From positions 496,001-560,000 of the forward strand of contig NZ_LN868537.1 in NCBI RefSeq assembly GCF_001261775.1: DNA of 64,000 bases. The letters run 5' to 3'. Numbering within the stretch: position 1 is the stretch's first letter; every line of letters starts with the position of its first letter. The translations under genes were made by a program, and so were the position numbers. Shown one piece after another: positions 50,271-59,787 of this stretch. Source of the stretch: Anaeromassilibacillus senegalensis. Lineage in GTDB: Bacteria; Bacillota; Clostridia; Oscillospirales; Acutalibacteraceae. The notes beneath the pieces were generated by a model. It did not search any database and was not told the origin of the DNA. It saw only the letters and a program-made list of their open reading frames with translations.

Positions 50271-50555
50271 ATGTTGAAGATAAACATTCAGTTGTTCGCA
50301 CATAAAAAGGGAATGGGTTCCACCAAGAACGGCCGTGACTCCGAGTCCAAACGTCTTGGTGTGAAGCGCGCTGACGGTCAGTTTGTTCTGGCTGGCAATA
50401 TTCTTGTCAAGCAGCGCGGCACACACATCCATCCGGGTGAGAATGTGGGCAGAGGTTCCGATGATTCCCTGTTCGCTCTGGTAGACGGCCGCGTGAAGTT
50501 TGAGCGCCTGGGCCGTGACCGCAAGAAGGTCAGCGTCTACGCAGTCGAGCAGTAA
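50271..50555 (+). CDS. rpmA: 50S ribosomal protein L27 with Prp-cleaved leader
   Basis: A 94-residue protein starting [14 protein letters not shown]. The first ten residues are the leader cleaved by Prp between Ala10 and His11, as known from Staphylococcus. After cleavage the [20 protein letters not shown] tail reaches the peptidyl transferase centre. The rest ([21 protein letters not shown]) is standard L27. A terminator follows. Confidence 0.97.
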   Translation: MLKINIQLFAHKKGMGSTKNGRDSESKRLGVKRADGQFVLAGNILVKQRGTHIHPGENVGRGSDDSLFALVDGRVKFERLGRDRKKVSVYAVEQ

Positions 50556-50574
50556 TTTTTGACAAACCATACAA

Positions 50575-50608
50575 AATCCCTGCCGGAGCCATTCGGCAGG
50601 GATTTTTT
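50575..50608 (+). terminator. terminator after rpmA
   Basis: AATCCCTGCCG and CGGCAGGGATT form an 11-bp stem followed by TTTTTT. Confidence 0.88.
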
Positions 50609-50682
50609 TAGCTTTTCTCCGCAAGATATGATATACTGATTTGGCGAAGAAAACGACATTTGAGCGGAATTGGAGTAGAGCG

Positions 50683-51954
50683 ATGTTTATAGATTATGCA
50701 AAAATTATGGTAAAGGCCGGAAACGGCGGCGCGGGCGCGGTGGCATTCCACCGGGAAAAATTTGTCGCCTCCGGCGGTCCGGATGGCGGAGACGGCGGGC
50801 GCGGCGGCAGCGTCGTCTTTGTGGTGGACGACAATCTTTCCACGTTGGCAGACTTCCGCTATAAGCGCAAATATGCGGCGGAAAACGGAGAAAACGGGCG
50901 CGGTGCGCGCTGTAACGGCAAAAGCGCCAAGGACCTGGTGATCCGGGTGCCGCGTGGCACCCTTGTAAAAGATGCCCAGACGGGACGGCTGCTCGCGGAC
51001 CTTTCCACTGACGAGCCGCAGGTGATCGCCAAGGGGGGAAAGGGCGGCTGGGGAAATATACATTTTGCGACCCCAACCCGCCAGACGCCGCGTTTTGCCA
51101 AACCCGGCCTGCCAGGTGAAAGCTTTGAGCTTATTTTGGAGCTGAAGCTTTTGGCGGATGTCGGTCTGGTTGGTTTCCCCAACGTGGGAAAATCCACGCT
51201 GGTCTCCGTGGTCAGCGAGGCAAAACCGACCATTGCCAACTATCATTTTACGACGATCACGCCGGTGCTCGGTGTTGTACGTGCAAAGGATGGGCGATCC
51301 TTTGTCATGGCGGACATTCCCGGCTTGATTGAAGGCGCGGGAGAGGGCGTTGGATTGGGGCATCAGTTTTTGCGCCATGTGGACCGCTGCCGTCTTTTGG
51401 TGCACATCGTCGATGTGGCCGGCAGTGAAGGACGGGATCCCAAGGAGGACTTTGCTGTCATTAACGCGGAACTGAAAAAATTTAATCCTGATCTGGCGGA
51501 TCGTCCCATGCTGGTGGCGGGTAATAAATGCGACCTTGCGACCGACGAACAGATTGCGGAATTTAAGTCGTTTATTGAAGCTCAGGGGTATGAGTTTTTC
51601 CCGATTATGGCGGCGATCCGTTACGATGTTGACCCACTTTTAAATCGGATCTCTGAGCTGCTGAGTAAACTTCCGCCGGTGTTGCACTATGAACCGGAGC
51701 CGGAACCTCAGAAGCCTGTGGACGCGTTTGAAAAAAATCAGGTCAAAATTACAAAGCAGGATCATATTTATCTGGTAGAGGGTGAATGGCTGCTTCAGGT
51801 AATCAATTCCGTCAACTTTGACGATTACGAGTCGCTGCAGTATTTTCAGCGCGTGCTGATTCAGACCGGCGTGATCGACGCGCTGCGCGAGGCCGGGATT
51901 GAGGAAGGCGATACCGTCAGCATTTATGACATTGAATTTGATTTTGTGGAGTGA
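50683..51954 (+). CDS. obgE: Obg family GTPase
   Basis: ATG 50683 follows TTGGAGTAGAG. The 423-residue protein has the Gly-rich Obg fold (residues 1-158: VKAGNGGAGAVAFHREKF, GPDGGDGGRGGSV), a G domain with GFPNVGKSTLVS (G1), DIPGLIEGA (G3) and NKCDLA (G4), and a C-terminal OCT domain. Obg takes part in late 50S assembly and, in spore formers, in sporulation start. It is transcribed separately from rpmA but in the common order. Confidence 0.96.
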   Translation: MFIDYAKIMVKAGNGGAGAVAFHREKFVASGGPDGGDGGRGGSVVFVVDDNLSTLADFRYKRKYAAENGENGRGARCNGKSAKDLVIRVPRGTLVKDAQTGRLLADLSTDEPQVIAKGGKGGWGNIHFATPTRQTPRFAKPGLPGESFELILELKLLADVGLVGFPNVGKSTLVSVVSEAKPTIANYHFTTITPVLGVVRAKDGRSFVMADIPGLIEGAGEGVGLGHQFLRHVDRCRLLVHIVDVAGSEGRDPKEDFAVINAELKKFNPDLADRPMLVAGNKCDLATDEQIAEFKSFIEAQGYEFFPIMAAIRYDVDPLLNRISELLSKLPPVLHYEPEPEPQKPVDAFEKNQVKITKQDHIYLVEGEWLLQVINSVNFDDYESLQYFQRVLIQTGVIDALREAGIEEGDTVSIYDIEFDFVE

Positions 51955-51959
51955 TCGCT

Positions 51960-52358
51960 TTGGAACGGTTATTTAACGCGGACTGCAATCCAAAGCTGCT
52001 TAGCCCGCTGACGCTGGCTTTTATAGGAGACGGCGTGTTTGAATTGTTTGTGCGGGAACGCTTGGTTTGCAAAGGAAACTGCCCGGTCAACAAGCTCCAT
52101 AAAAACACAGTCGCACAAGTGTGTTGTGGCGCGCAGGCGCTGGCAGCGCAGAAGCTTCTGCCAATTTTGACGGAAGAAGAAGCGGCAGTGTATAACCGGG
52201 GCAGAAATGCACATGTTGGACATGTGCCCAAAAATGCGCAGATTGCGGATTATCATGCGGCCACAGCCTTTGAGGCACTGTTTGGCTATGTGTATTTAAC
52301 GGGTAATATTGAGCGGCTGCGGGAGCTTTTTGAGTTGGTTTGTGAAGCGAACGCATAG
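51960..52358 (+). CDS. mrnC: Mini-ribonuclease III
   Basis: TTG 51960 is preferred to GTG 51951, which sits on the ribosome site. The 132-residue protein is an RNase III catalytic domain without the double-stranded RNA-binding domain: LAFIGDGVFELFVRERL, the HVPKNAQIADYHAATAFEALFGYVYL block and an acidic end. It trims the 3' end of 23S precursor RNA. Confidence 0.92.
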   Translation: MERLFNADCNPKLLSPLTLAFIGDGVFELFVRERLVCKGNCPVNKLHKNTVAQVCCGAQALAAQKLLPILTEEEAAVYNRGRNAHVGHVPKNAQIADYHAATAFEALFGYVYLTGNIERLRELFELVCEANA

Positions 52359-52388
52359 CCGATCCATTCTTCACTGGGGGTGTTGCGT

Positions 52389-53333
52389 TTGCTGCAAAAA
52401 TTGACCAGAAAACGGACGGAAGAGCTGGCAAAGGATCTGCTTTTCTTTCTTGCGGGCAGCCTTATATATTCTGTATCGGTAAAGATGTTTACCGCGCCAA
52501 ATCATATTGCGTCCGGCGGTGTCACCGGCGTGTCGATTGTGCTGAACTACCTGTTTGGCACTCCGATCGGCACGATGGCTTTTATCATCAATATTCCAAT
52601 TTTTATATGGGCAATTATTGAGATCGGTTACAAGCTGGTGGCAAAAACATTTGTTGCTACATTGCTTTCATCGCTGGCAATCGATATGATGGGGGTTATT
52701 ATCCCGCCGTATGAAGGAAACCCGATGCTGGCTGCGATTTTTGGAGGCGTACTGGAGGGTGTCGGCCTGTCCCTGGTCTTTATGCGCGGCGGTACCACTG
52801 GCGGCACAGATATGGTTGCCCGGCTCTTAGGACGTCATTTCCGCCATCTATCCATGGGGAAGCTCATGCTGGGTGTGGATTTCCTGGTCATTGTGTTTTC
52901 CGGGTTTGCGTTCCGCAGCATTGAAAGCGCGCTCTACGCGATGCTGACCATTTTTGTTTCCACTCGTTTGATCGATTCGATCCTGTATGGTACGGACATG
53001 GGGAACGGCAAAGTCCTGTTTATTATGTCTGAAAAAAACAAGGAGATTGCCCAGACAATTTTGCGGGACCTTGACCGCGGTGTGACAGCTCTGAAATCCC
53101 GCGGCGTCTACAGTGGACGAGAGGGAGAGGTTCTGTTATGCGCGGTCCGGCGGTATGAGGTATGTAAGGTGAACGACATCGTGCATTCCGCGGACCCCAA
53201 CGCCTTTATTATTGTTGGAGAAGCGGGGGAAATTACCGGCGAGGGCTTCCGGGAAGTAAAGCCGGAGGATAAACCGCTGAAGGAGATTTTAGCGGAGGGG
53301 AAAAAGCATCTGTCCGGTAAAAAAGAGGAATAG
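52389..53333 (+). CDS. YitT family membrane protein
   Basis: The start is uncertain (GTG 52380, TTG 52383 or TTG 52389); 52389 fits the GGGGGTG site best and gives 314 residues. Five to six helices fill residues ~20-195, with FTAPNHIASGGVTGVSIVLNYLFG and RGGTTGGTDMVARLLG, the YitT hallmarks. The last ~100 residues are a DUF2179 domain (LRDLDRGVTALKSRGVYSGREGEVLLCAVRRYE). Members are proposed transporters; the substrate is unknown. Confidence 0.85.
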   Translation: MLQKLTRKRTEELAKDLLFFLAGSLIYSVSVKMFTAPNHIASGGVTGVSIVLNYLFGTPIGTMAFIINIPIFIWAIIEIGYKLVAKTFVATLLSSLAIDMMGVIIPPYEGNPMLAAIFGGVLEGVGLSLVFMRGGTTGGTDMVARLLGRHFRHLSMGKLMLGVDFLVIVFSGFAFRSIESALYAMLTIFVSTRLIDSILYGTDMGNGKVLFIMSEKNKEIAQTILRDLDRGVTALKSRGVYSGREGEVLLCAVRRYEVCKVNDIVHSADPNAFIIVGEAGEITGEGFREVKPEDKPLKEILAEGKKHLSGKKEE

Positions 53334-53440
53334 AAACAACTGCATTTCCCCGATTCATAAGCGTGTTCTGGTTGCCCTGAAAGAAAAGGGATTTTAATGT
53401 TATCCAAATGAGAAAAATCTGGCGATCTTTTTCATGAAAT

Positions 53441-53480
53441 AAAAAACAGGCGGCCTTGTCAGACAAAGCCGCCTGTTTTG
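53441..53480. terminator. bidirectional terminator after yitT gene
   Basis: AAACAGGCGGC and GCCGCCTGTTT pair around a short loop, with AT-rich flanks on both sides. It separates the yitT gene from the convergent Asn/Ser-rich gene. Confidence 0.85.
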
Positions 53481-53499
53481 TGCACATCAGTAAGAATAC

Positions 53500-53724
53500 T
53501 TAGTTCTGGCTGTTTGTGCTGTTCTTGTTGCTGCACTGGTTTTTGCAGTTCTGGCTGTTAGAATTGCTGGAACGATTCTGACTGTTAGAATTGTTCGTGC
53601 TATTCTGACTGTTAGAATTGCTGGAACGATTCTGGCTGTTAGAATTGTTAGTGCTGTTCTGGCTGTTGGAGTTGCTGGAACGGTTCTGGCTGTTGGAATT
53701 ATTTGTGTTATTGTTATAACTCAA
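53500..53724 (-). CDS. 74-residue Asn/Ser-rich repeat protein
   Basis: TTG 53724 follows AAAGGGGGTG, a very strong ribosome site that would be coding if ATG 53760 were the start, so the shorter form is preferred. The protein is built of an 18-residue unit (NNSNSQNRSSNSNSQNST-like) repeated about two and a half times, then a tail with two Cys (QNCKNQC). The DNA repeats at 54 bases. No domain is known to me. Low-complexity, Asn-rich small proteins occur in spore coats of Firmicutes, and the strong TTG-type start hints at sporulation genes, but this is a guess. Confidence 0.6.
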   Translation of the reverse strand: MSYNNNTNNSNSQNRSSNSNSQNSTNNSNSQNRSSNSNSQNSTNNSNSQNRSSNSNSQNCKNQCSNKNSTNSQN

Positions 53725-53815
53725 TGTATTCACCCCCTTTGCAATTTTATTATTGCTCATTGATTGCCCGGTTATTCTAAATACAAATGAAATTTTTAAA
53801 ATGGAGGATTTCGCT

Positions 53816-55138
53816 TTGACAGCTTTACCACAAGCGTTTTTATCGCGGATGGAATCCTTTTTAGGAAAAGAATACGCATCGTTTTTGGCTTGTTACGGAA
53901 AACCGCATTTGCGCGGCATACGTTTAAACCCATTGAAATGCGATGAGGAAACGCTGCTGCGCACTCTGCCGTTTGCGGTTTTCCCCACGCCGTTTTCCAG
54001 GCTTTCCTATTACACACCAGAGGGAGCGGATAAACTGGGGGCGCTGCCGATGCACCATGCAGGCGCTTTTTATTCGCAGGAGCCCTCCGCTGCTTCCGCG
54101 GTGACGGTCCTGGATCCGTTGCCGGGGGAGCGCGTATTGGATTTATGCGCGGCTCCGGGCGGGAAATCCACACAGATTGCCGCTCTGTTGATGGGAAAAG
54201 GACTGCTGTGGAGCAACGAGATTGTGAAAAGCCGGGCAAATGTCCTGCTTTCCAATATCGAGCGGATGGGCGTGCGCAATGCAGTGGTTTCTTCGTGCCG
54301 CCCGGACGTTCTTTGCGAACGGCTTGCAGGATTTTTTGACAAGGTTTTGGTGGATGCGCCCTGCTCTGGAGAGGGCATGTTCCGCCGGGATGCACGTGTT
54401 GTTGAGGAGTGGAGCCCAGAGCATGTGGCTTCCTGTGCTGCCCGCCAGCTTGCCATTTTAAAAAGTGCTTCACAGGCTTTAAAAGAGGGCGGAATTTTAG
54501 TTTATTCTACCTGTACGTTTTCACAGGAGGAGAACGAGGATGTCGTCTCTGCCTTTTTACAGCAGTGCAGCGATTTTGAACTGTTGGATTGCGGCGTTTC
54601 GTTTGGAAGACCCGGCACGCTTCCGCAGACGCGGCGGATTTTCCCCATGGACGGCGGAGAAGGGCATTTTGTCGCTCGTCTGCGCCGGCTGTCTGCAAAT
54701 GCCTGCGCGCCTTCCGGTTACTTATATCAAAAGGAATCAAAGGATGCGTTGGAGTGCAGTAAATGGATTTTTAAAAAGCCATCAGAGGGGATTTTGCAGC
54801 AGATCAACGCCAGCTTACTTCTGATGCCGGAAGGGATGCCCTGTACAGAGGGGCTGAATGTGCTCCGGGCCGGCGTTCTGCTGGGAGAAAAGAAGCAGCG
54901 AATTGAACCGGCGCACGCGGCGTTTATGACGGCAAAGCCGGAAGAGCTTGTATCCGTCCTGTCGTTTTCTCATGATTCCAAAGAAGCTGCCGCCTTTTTG
55001 CACGGGGAAGAGTTGGAGGCGCCGGAGTCCTGTAAAGGCTATACCGGGGTGGCAATCGATGGTGTTTTAACCGGCTTTGGCAAATGTTCGAACGGTCGAC
55101 TGAAAAATCGCTATCCCAAAGGATTGCGGAACCATTAA
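53816..55138 (+). CDS. RsmF/RsmB-type rRNA (cytosine-C5) methyltransferase
   Basis: TTG 53816 follows AATGGAGG. The 440-residue SAM enzyme has the N1 domain, SAM motif VLDLCAAPGGKSTQIAALL, motif IV VLVDAPCSGEGMFRR with the release Cys, and motif VI ILVYSTCTFSQEENED with the catalytic Cys, followed by a PUA-like RsmF C-terminal domain (residues ~290-440). It methylates C5 of a cytosine in 16S rRNA. Confidence 0.9.
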   Translation: MTALPQAFLSRMESFLGKEYASFLACYGKPHLRGIRLNPLKCDEETLLRTLPFAVFPTPFSRLSYYTPEGADKLGALPMHHAGAFYSQEPSAASAVTVLDPLPGERVLDLCAAPGGKSTQIAALLMGKGLLWSNEIVKSRANVLLSNIERMGVRNAVVSSCRPDVLCERLAGFFDKVLVDAPCSGEGMFRRDARVVEEWSPEHVASCAARQLAILKSASQALKEGGILVYSTCTFSQEENEDVVSAFLQQCSDFELLDCGVSFGRPGTLPQTRRIFPMDGGEGHFVARLRRLSANACAPSGYLYQKESKDALECSKWIFKKPSEGILQQINASLLLMPEGMPCTEGLNVLRAGVLLGEKKQRIEPAHAAFMTAKPEELVSVLSFSHDSKEAAAFLHGEELEAPESCKGYTGVAIDGVLTGFGKCSNGRLKNRYPKGLRNH

Positions 55139-55182
55139 GGGAAGTTTGTCGAAGTTTGCAGTCACTTTAGAAGGGTAACAGC

Positions 55183-55211
55183 TTGAAATGGGAAATAAAT
55201 GATGATACAAT
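55183..55211 (+). promoter_or_regulatory. promoter of ilvE
   Basis: TTGAAA and TACAAT are separated by exactly 17 bases, about 32 bases before the ilvE start. The short leader leaves no room for a T-box. Confidence 0.7.
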
Positions 55212-55242
55212 AGACGAGAATAATCAGAAAGAGGGCTTTCAA

Positions 55243-56313
55243 ATGCAGGAAATCAGAGTAGAACAAACAAAAAATCCTAAACAGAAACCGGCTCCGGGAG
55301 CGCCGCTGCCGTTTGGCACCATGTTTACCGACCACATGTTCCTGATGAATTATGACGAGGGCCAGGGGTGGCACGATCCGCGCATTGTTCCGTATGGTCC
55401 GATTGAGATGGAACCGGCGGCAATGTGTTTGCACTATGGCCAATCCGTTTTTGAGGGCATGAAGGCTTACCGTGCGCAGGACGGCCGCATTTTGCTGTTC
55501 CGCCCGGATAAAAATATGGCTCGTCTGAACACTTCCAACGACCGTCTGTGTATCCCGCTGATCGACGAAGAACTTGCGGAACAGGCAATTAAAAAGCTTG
55601 TATCTGTGGAAAAGGATTGGGTTCCTGCGGAAGAGGGTACCTCTCTGTACATCCGTCCGTTTATCATCGGTGTCGATCCGCACATTGGCGTGCATCCGGC
55701 GCAGCATCTGCTGTTTATGGTGATCTGCTGTCCGGTCGGTGCGTATTATCCGGAAGGACTCGATCCGGTTAAAATTTATGTAGAGAAAAATTATGTGCGC
55801 GCGGTGCGCGGCGGTATGGGTTATACCAAGACCGCGGGTAACTATGCGGCTTCCCTGAAAGCGCAGGATGAGGCGGAAAAGCAGGATTATACGCAGGTGC
55901 TTTGGCTGGACGGCGTAGAGCGTAAGTATGTCGAAGAGGTCGGCACAATGAACGTATTCTTTATGATCGACGACGAAGTGGTCACGCCGGAACTGCAGGG
56001 GTCGATTCTGCCCGGCATTACCCGCATGTCCTGCATTGAACTGCTGCAGTCCTGGGGTGTTAAGGTGACGGAACGCCGTATTTCCATCGATGAAATCGCG
56101 GCAGCCGCCAAGGATGGACGGTTGAAGGAAGCGTTCGGCACCGGTACGGCGGCGGTCGTCTCTCCGATTGGCCATCTGAAATGGGGCGACGACATCATGA
56201 ACATTAACAACGGGGAGATCGGTGCGTTATCCCAGCGCCTCTACGATACGCTGACCGGTATCCAGTGGGGCAAAATTCCGGATGCGTTCGGCTGGACGGT
56301 CGAAGTAAAATAA
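55243..56313 (+). CDS. ilvE: branched-chain amino acid aminotransferase
   Basis: ATG 55243 follows AAGAGGG. The 356-residue fold-type IV PLP enzyme has YGQSVFEGMKAYRAQDG, the Schiff-base lysine in the GGMGYTKTAGNYAASLKAQ segment, WLDGVERKYVEEVGTMN and the phosphate-loop GTGTAAVVSPIG. It is the long (BCAT II) form. It catalyses the last step of leucine, isoleucine and valine synthesis and the first of their breakdown. Confidence 0.95.
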   Translation: MQEIRVEQTKNPKQKPAPGAPLPFGTMFTDHMFLMNYDEGQGWHDPRIVPYGPIEMEPAAMCLHYGQSVFEGMKAYRAQDGRILLFRPDKNMARLNTSNDRLCIPLIDEELAEQAIKKLVSVEKDWVPAEEGTSLYIRPFIIGVDPHIGVHPAQHLLFMVICCPVGAYYPEGLDPVKIYVEKNYVRAVRGGMGYTKTAGNYAASLKAQDEAEKQDYTQVLWLDGVERKYVEEVGTMNVFFMIDDEVVTPELQGSILPGITRMSCIELLQSWGVKVTERRISIDEIAAAAKDGRLKEAFGTGTAAVVSPIGHLKWGDDIMNINNGEIGALSQRLYDTLTGIQWGKIPDAFGWTVEVK

Positions 56314-56327
56314 GTCGCTGAATGGAT

Positions 56328-56366
56328 GCGGCTGCGTACACAAGACTTTGCGCAGCCGCCCTTTTT
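56328..56366 (+). terminator. terminator after ilvE
   Basis: GCGGCTGCG and CGCAGCCGC form a perfect 9-bp stem followed by CCTTTTT, just before the next gene's ribosome site. Confidence 0.8.
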
Positions 56367-56380
56367 ATGCGGTGAAGCAG

Positions 56381-57286
56381 ATGAGAAAATTACAGTTTAC
56401 CGTTCCGGAAGCATATGACGGCGTTCGTCTAAAGGGCTTTTTGCGCGGATATTGCGGCGTTTCGGCGCGGCTTTTAACGGCACTGAAAAAAGAACCGCAT
56501 GGAATTTCGGTCAATGACGCACATGCAATTGTGCTGGAAATACTGCATATGGGAGACGTCGTGACGCTCCAGCTTCCGGAGGACAGGAAGGAGCTGCCTC
56601 CGGCGAAAATTCCACTGCGAATTGTATACGAGGATGCGGACGTTCTGGTTGTGGACAAACCTGCCGGTATGCCGGTTCATCCGTCGCCGGGGCATGACTG
56701 CGACAGTCTGGTTAATGCGGTTGCCGCTTATTTCCAGGGCAAAGGAGAGCGGAGATCGGTTCGTCCGGTTTACCGGCTTGACAAGGATACCACAGGTGTA
56801 ATCCTGCTGGCAAAAAATGCTTTCGCAGCGGCCCGGCTGGCGAAGGGCGTACATAAGATGTACCTTGCCGTCTGTGAGGGCGTTTTACAGGGTAGCGGAA
56901 CGGAAACCGGACCCATTGGCCTGTGTCCGGGGCATTCCATCCAGCGCGCTGTTATTCCGGATGGAGTTCCGGCGGTGACACATTGGAAAGCCGTTTCAGA
57001 CAATGGAGCGTATACGCTTTTGCAGGTGCAGATCGAGACGGGCCGCACACACCAAATCCGCGTCCATATGGCGCATTTGCATCATCCGCTTGCGGGAGAC
57101 GACATGTACAGGGGAGGCTTGGAGCAAATATGCCGCCAGGCGCTTCACTGTGCGGAAATAGCTTTTTGCCATCCGGTCACCGGTGAGAGATATTGCCTTT
57201 TCACGCCGCTTCCGGAGGATATGAGACAGTTGCTTGTCGATTTTTGTCCGCAGGATGCACAAGCGTTTTCCGGCAAATCAATTTAA
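56381..57286 (+). CDS. RluA-family pseudouridine synthase
   Basis: ATG 56381 is preferred to 56348, which lies in the terminator. The 301-residue protein has a weak S4-like N-terminus and a pseudouridine synthase domain with VVDKPAGMPVHPSPGH, the catalytic Asp in VYRLDKDTTGVILLA and IETGRTHQIRVHMAHLHHPLAGDDMY. It is the second RluA-family gene in the window (the other is at 32863-33822). Target uridines unknown. Confidence 0.9.
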   Translation: MRKLQFTVPEAYDGVRLKGFLRGYCGVSARLLTALKKEPHGISVNDAHAIVLEILHMGDVVTLQLPEDRKELPPAKIPLRIVYEDADVLVVDKPAGMPVHPSPGHDCDSLVNAVAAYFQGKGERRSVRPVYRLDKDTTGVILLAKNAFAAARLAKGVHKMYLAVCEGVLQGSGTETGPIGLCPGHSIQRAVIPDGVPAVTHWKAVSDNGAYTLLQVQIETGRTHQIRVHMAHLHHPLAGDDMYRGGLEQICRQALHCAEIAFCHPVTGERYCLFTPLPEDMRQLLVDFCPQDAQAFSGKSI

Positions 57287-57328
57287 ATTGGAAGGTTCCA
57301 TAAACTTTATTGTGCTGCATAAATATAC

Positions 57329-57357
57329 TTGAATTTTGCATATTCATACGGTACAAT
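57329..57357 (+). promoter_or_regulatory. promoter of the amino-acid ABC transporter operon
   Basis: TTGAAT and TACAAT separated by 17 bases, about 43 bases before the start. Confidence 0.65.
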
Positions 57358-57399
57358 ACAGATATTGCATCGTGAAATATAATGACGGGGGTAAGAATC

Positions 57400-58185
57400 A
57401 TGAAAAAAATGAAGAAACTCGTGGCCTTTTTGTTGGTGGCCGCAATGATGGTCCCGATGGCAGCCTGCGGCAACAAAGTCAAGTCCGTTGGTGACATCCA
57501 GAAATCCGGCAAGCTGGTCATGGCGACCAACGCGGAGTTTGAACCGTTTGAATTCAAGGACGGCGACGCGGTTGTTGGCATCGACGTTGAAATTTCCCAG
57601 AAGATTGCAGACCGCCTCGGCGTGGAGCTGGAAATTAGCGACATCGCATTTGACACGCTGATCACGGCGCTTCAGTCCGGCAAAGCGGATATTGTTGCCG
57701 CGGGTATGACGGCGGATGAAGACAGAAGAAAGAATGTTGATTTCTCTGACGCGTATTTCAATGCATCCCAGGCGATCATTGTCATGAATGACAGCGACAT
57801 TGCTTCCCGTGGCGATCTGAACGGCAAGAAGGTGGGCGTACAGCTGGGCACGACCGGTGACAAGTATTGCACCAACGAAGACGGTGCGAATGACATCGAG
57901 GTAGCGGAAGTTAAGCGTTACAGCAAGGGAATGGAGGCAGTATCCGACTTGATCGCAGGCCGTATTGACGCGGTTGTCATCGACGACTTCCCGGCCAAGA
58001 AGCTGGTGGAGAAAAATGCCGATAAAATTCAGAAGCTGGATGAAGCTTTGACAGAAGAGGAATACGCGATTGCAATGCCCAAGGGCAGCGCGGACCTGCA
58101 AAAGGAAATCAACGCTGTCATCAGTGAGATGAAAGAAAGCGGCGAACTGGACCAGATCGTCAGTAAGTACATCGCTGAAGAATAA
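57400..58185 (+). CDS. polar amino acid ABC transporter substrate-binding lipoprotein
   Basis: ATG 57400 follows CGGGGGT. The 261-residue protein has a lipoprotein signal with lipobox (VPMAACG; lipid-anchored Cys near residue 23), then a type 3 solute-binding domain: LVMATNAEFEPFEFKDGDAVVGIDVEI, DIAFDTLITALQSGKADIVAAGMT, and the hinge region KKVGVQLGTTGD. It delivers a polar amino acid, perhaps glutamine, glutamate or cystine, to the permease. Confidence 0.92.
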   Translation: MKKMKKLVAFLLVAAMMVPMAACGNKVKSVGDIQKSGKLVMATNAEFEPFEFKDGDAVVGIDVEISQKIADRLGVELEISDIAFDTLITALQSGKADIVAAGMTADEDRRKNVDFSDAYFNASQAIIVMNDSDIASRGDLNGKKVGVQLGTTGDKYCTNEDGANDIEVAEVKRYSKGMEAVSDLIAGRIDAVVIDDFPAKKLVEKNADKIQKLDEALTEEEYAIAMPKGSADLQKEINAVISEMKESGELDQIVSKYIAEE

Positions 58186-58258
58186 GAAGAGACAATAAAC
58201 AGAGAGCAGGAGGGCTTTTGCGCCTTCCTGCCTGTTTCTATATCACGGGGAGGTTTGC

Positions 58259-58984
58259 ATGAACACGCTTTTTGCATCGGTTCCGCTGTCCTTTTTTTCG
58301 GACCTGGGGCAGCAGTTTTATGACGACTTTATCCTGAAAGACCGGTATCAGTACATTATCCGTGGCTTGGGCAATACCGTTCTGCTCACGCTGGTCGCGG
58401 TGGTGATCGGCGTTGTACTGGGAACAGTGGTCGCGTTGGTCCGCATAACCCACCAGAATAATCCCAAAAAGCTGCGCGTTTTAAATGGGATTTGCGGCCT
58501 GTACCTGACGGTCATCCGCGGCACACCTGTCGTTGTACAGTTGATGATCATGGTATATCTGATTCTTTCCAGCGGCGAGACGTTGCTGGTGGCGATGCTG
58601 GCATTCGGTATCAACTCGGGTGCATACGTTGCGGAAGTGATCCGCAGCGGTATTCAATCAGTGGATCGCGGGCAGATTGAGGCAGGCCGTTCGCTCGGCC
58701 TGAGCAACCGCACTACAATGATTAAGATTGTGTTCCCACAGGCGCTGAAAAACGTCGCACCTGCCATTTTTAATGAGTTCATTGCTCTTTTAAAAGAGAC
58801 TTCCATCGCCGGTTATGTCGGCGTGCAGGATCTGACCAAGGGCGGCGATATCATTCGCAGTATTACATATGACGCGTTCCTGCCGCTGTTCCTGATAGCG
58901 GGCATTTATCTGGTTCTGGTAATTCTGTTGACTTCCTGCCTGTCCGGCTTGGAAAGGAGGCTGCGCAAGAGTGATAAGCGTTAA
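58259..58984 (+). CDS. polar amino acid ABC transporter permease (HisM/GlnP family)
   Basis: A 241-residue membrane protein after GGGGAGGTT with about five helices and the EAA-type loop [54 protein letters not shown] and [15 protein letters not shown] segments are the family signatures. It overlaps the ATPase gene by 14 bases. Confidence 0.93.
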   Translation: MNTLFASVPLSFFSDLGQQFYDDFILKDRYQYIIRGLGNTVLLTLVAVVIGVVLGTVVALVRITHQNNPKKLRVLNGICGLYLTVIRGTPVVVQLMIMVYLILSSGETLLVAMLAFGINSGAYVAEVIRSGIQSVDRGQIEAGRSLGLSNRTTMIKIVFPQALKNVAPAIFNEFIALLKETSIAGYVGVQDLTKGGDIIRSITYDAFLPLFLIAGIYLVLVILLTSCLSGLERRLRKSDKR

Positions 58985-59705
58985 AAATCTGGAAAAAACC
59001 TTCCATACGGAGGGCGGAGATATCTTGGTTCTCAAGGGAATCAACCAGGAGATTCAAAAGGGCGAAAAGGTCGTGGTGGTTGGCCCCTCAGGTTCCGGAA
59101 AAAGTACGTTTCTGCGCTGCCTGAATTTGTTGGAAATGCCGACTGGCGGCGAAGTTTGGTTTGAAGGCAGACAAATCAATGCGCCTAACTGCAATGTGGA
59201 CCAGCTCCGCCGGAAGATGGGAATGGTATTTCAGCATTTCAACCTGTTTCCGCATCTCACAGTACAGCAGAATATTACCCTGGCCCCGATCACGTTGAAG
59301 CTTAAGACACAAAAAGAGGCGGATGAAAAAGCCATCCAGCTTTTAAATCGTATTGGGCTGGCGGATAAGGCACAGGCATATCCGGCGCAGCTCTCCGGCG
59401 GTCAGAAGCAGCGCATTGCCATTGTGCGTGCGCTGGCGATGGAACCGGACGTCATGCTGTTTGATGAGCCAACCAGCGCATTGGATCCTGAAATGGTTGG
59501 AGAAGTCTTACAGGTTATGAAGGAGCTGGCCAAAGAGGGCATGACCATGGTGGTTGTCACACACGAAATGAATTTTGCGCGCGAGGTTGCCACCCGCATT
59601 TTGTTCATGGATGACGGGCAGGTTTTGGAAGAAGCCAAACCTGCGGAATTTTTTGACAATCCCAAAAATCCGCGCCTGAGAGACTTTTTATCCAAGGTGC
59701 TTTAA
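58971..59705 (+). CDS. polar amino acid ABC transporter ATP-binding protein
   Basis: GTG 58971 follows AAAGGAGG, inside the permease end. The 244-residue ATPase has Walker [14 protein letters not shown], the Q-loop [15 protein letters not shown], signature [11 protein letters not shown] and Walker [17 protein letters not shown] with the switch His in [10 protein letters not shown]. This GlnQ-type pattern marks amino-acid importers. Confidence 0.94.
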   Translation: MISVKNLEKTFHTEGGDILVLKGINQEIQKGEKVVVVGPSGSGKSTFLRCLNLLEMPTGGEVWFEGRQINAPNCNVDQLRRKMGMVFQHFNLFPHLTVQQNITLAPITLKLKTQKEADEKAIQLLNRIGLADKAQAYPAQLSGGQKQRIAIVRALAMEPDVMLFDEPTSALDPEMVGEVLQVMKELAKEGMTMVVVTHEMNFAREVATRILFMDDGQVLEEAKPAEFFDNPKNPRLRDFLSKVL

Positions 59706-59722
59706 AACGAAATACGGCTGTG

Positions 59723-59758
59723 TTAAAATAAGAGATACGCAGGTATCTCTTATTTTTT
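59723..59758 (+). terminator. terminator after the amino-acid transporter operon
   Basis: AAAATAAGAGATAC and GTATCTCTTATTTT form a 14-bp stem with a four-base loop, followed by TT. Confidence 0.9.
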
Positions 59759-59787
59759 GCCCAGTGGAGTCGAAGGAGTGGAACGGT

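Noticed and set aside
55162..56175. 337-codon minus-strand frame
   Set aside because: Antisense to ilvE; no ribosome site or domain.
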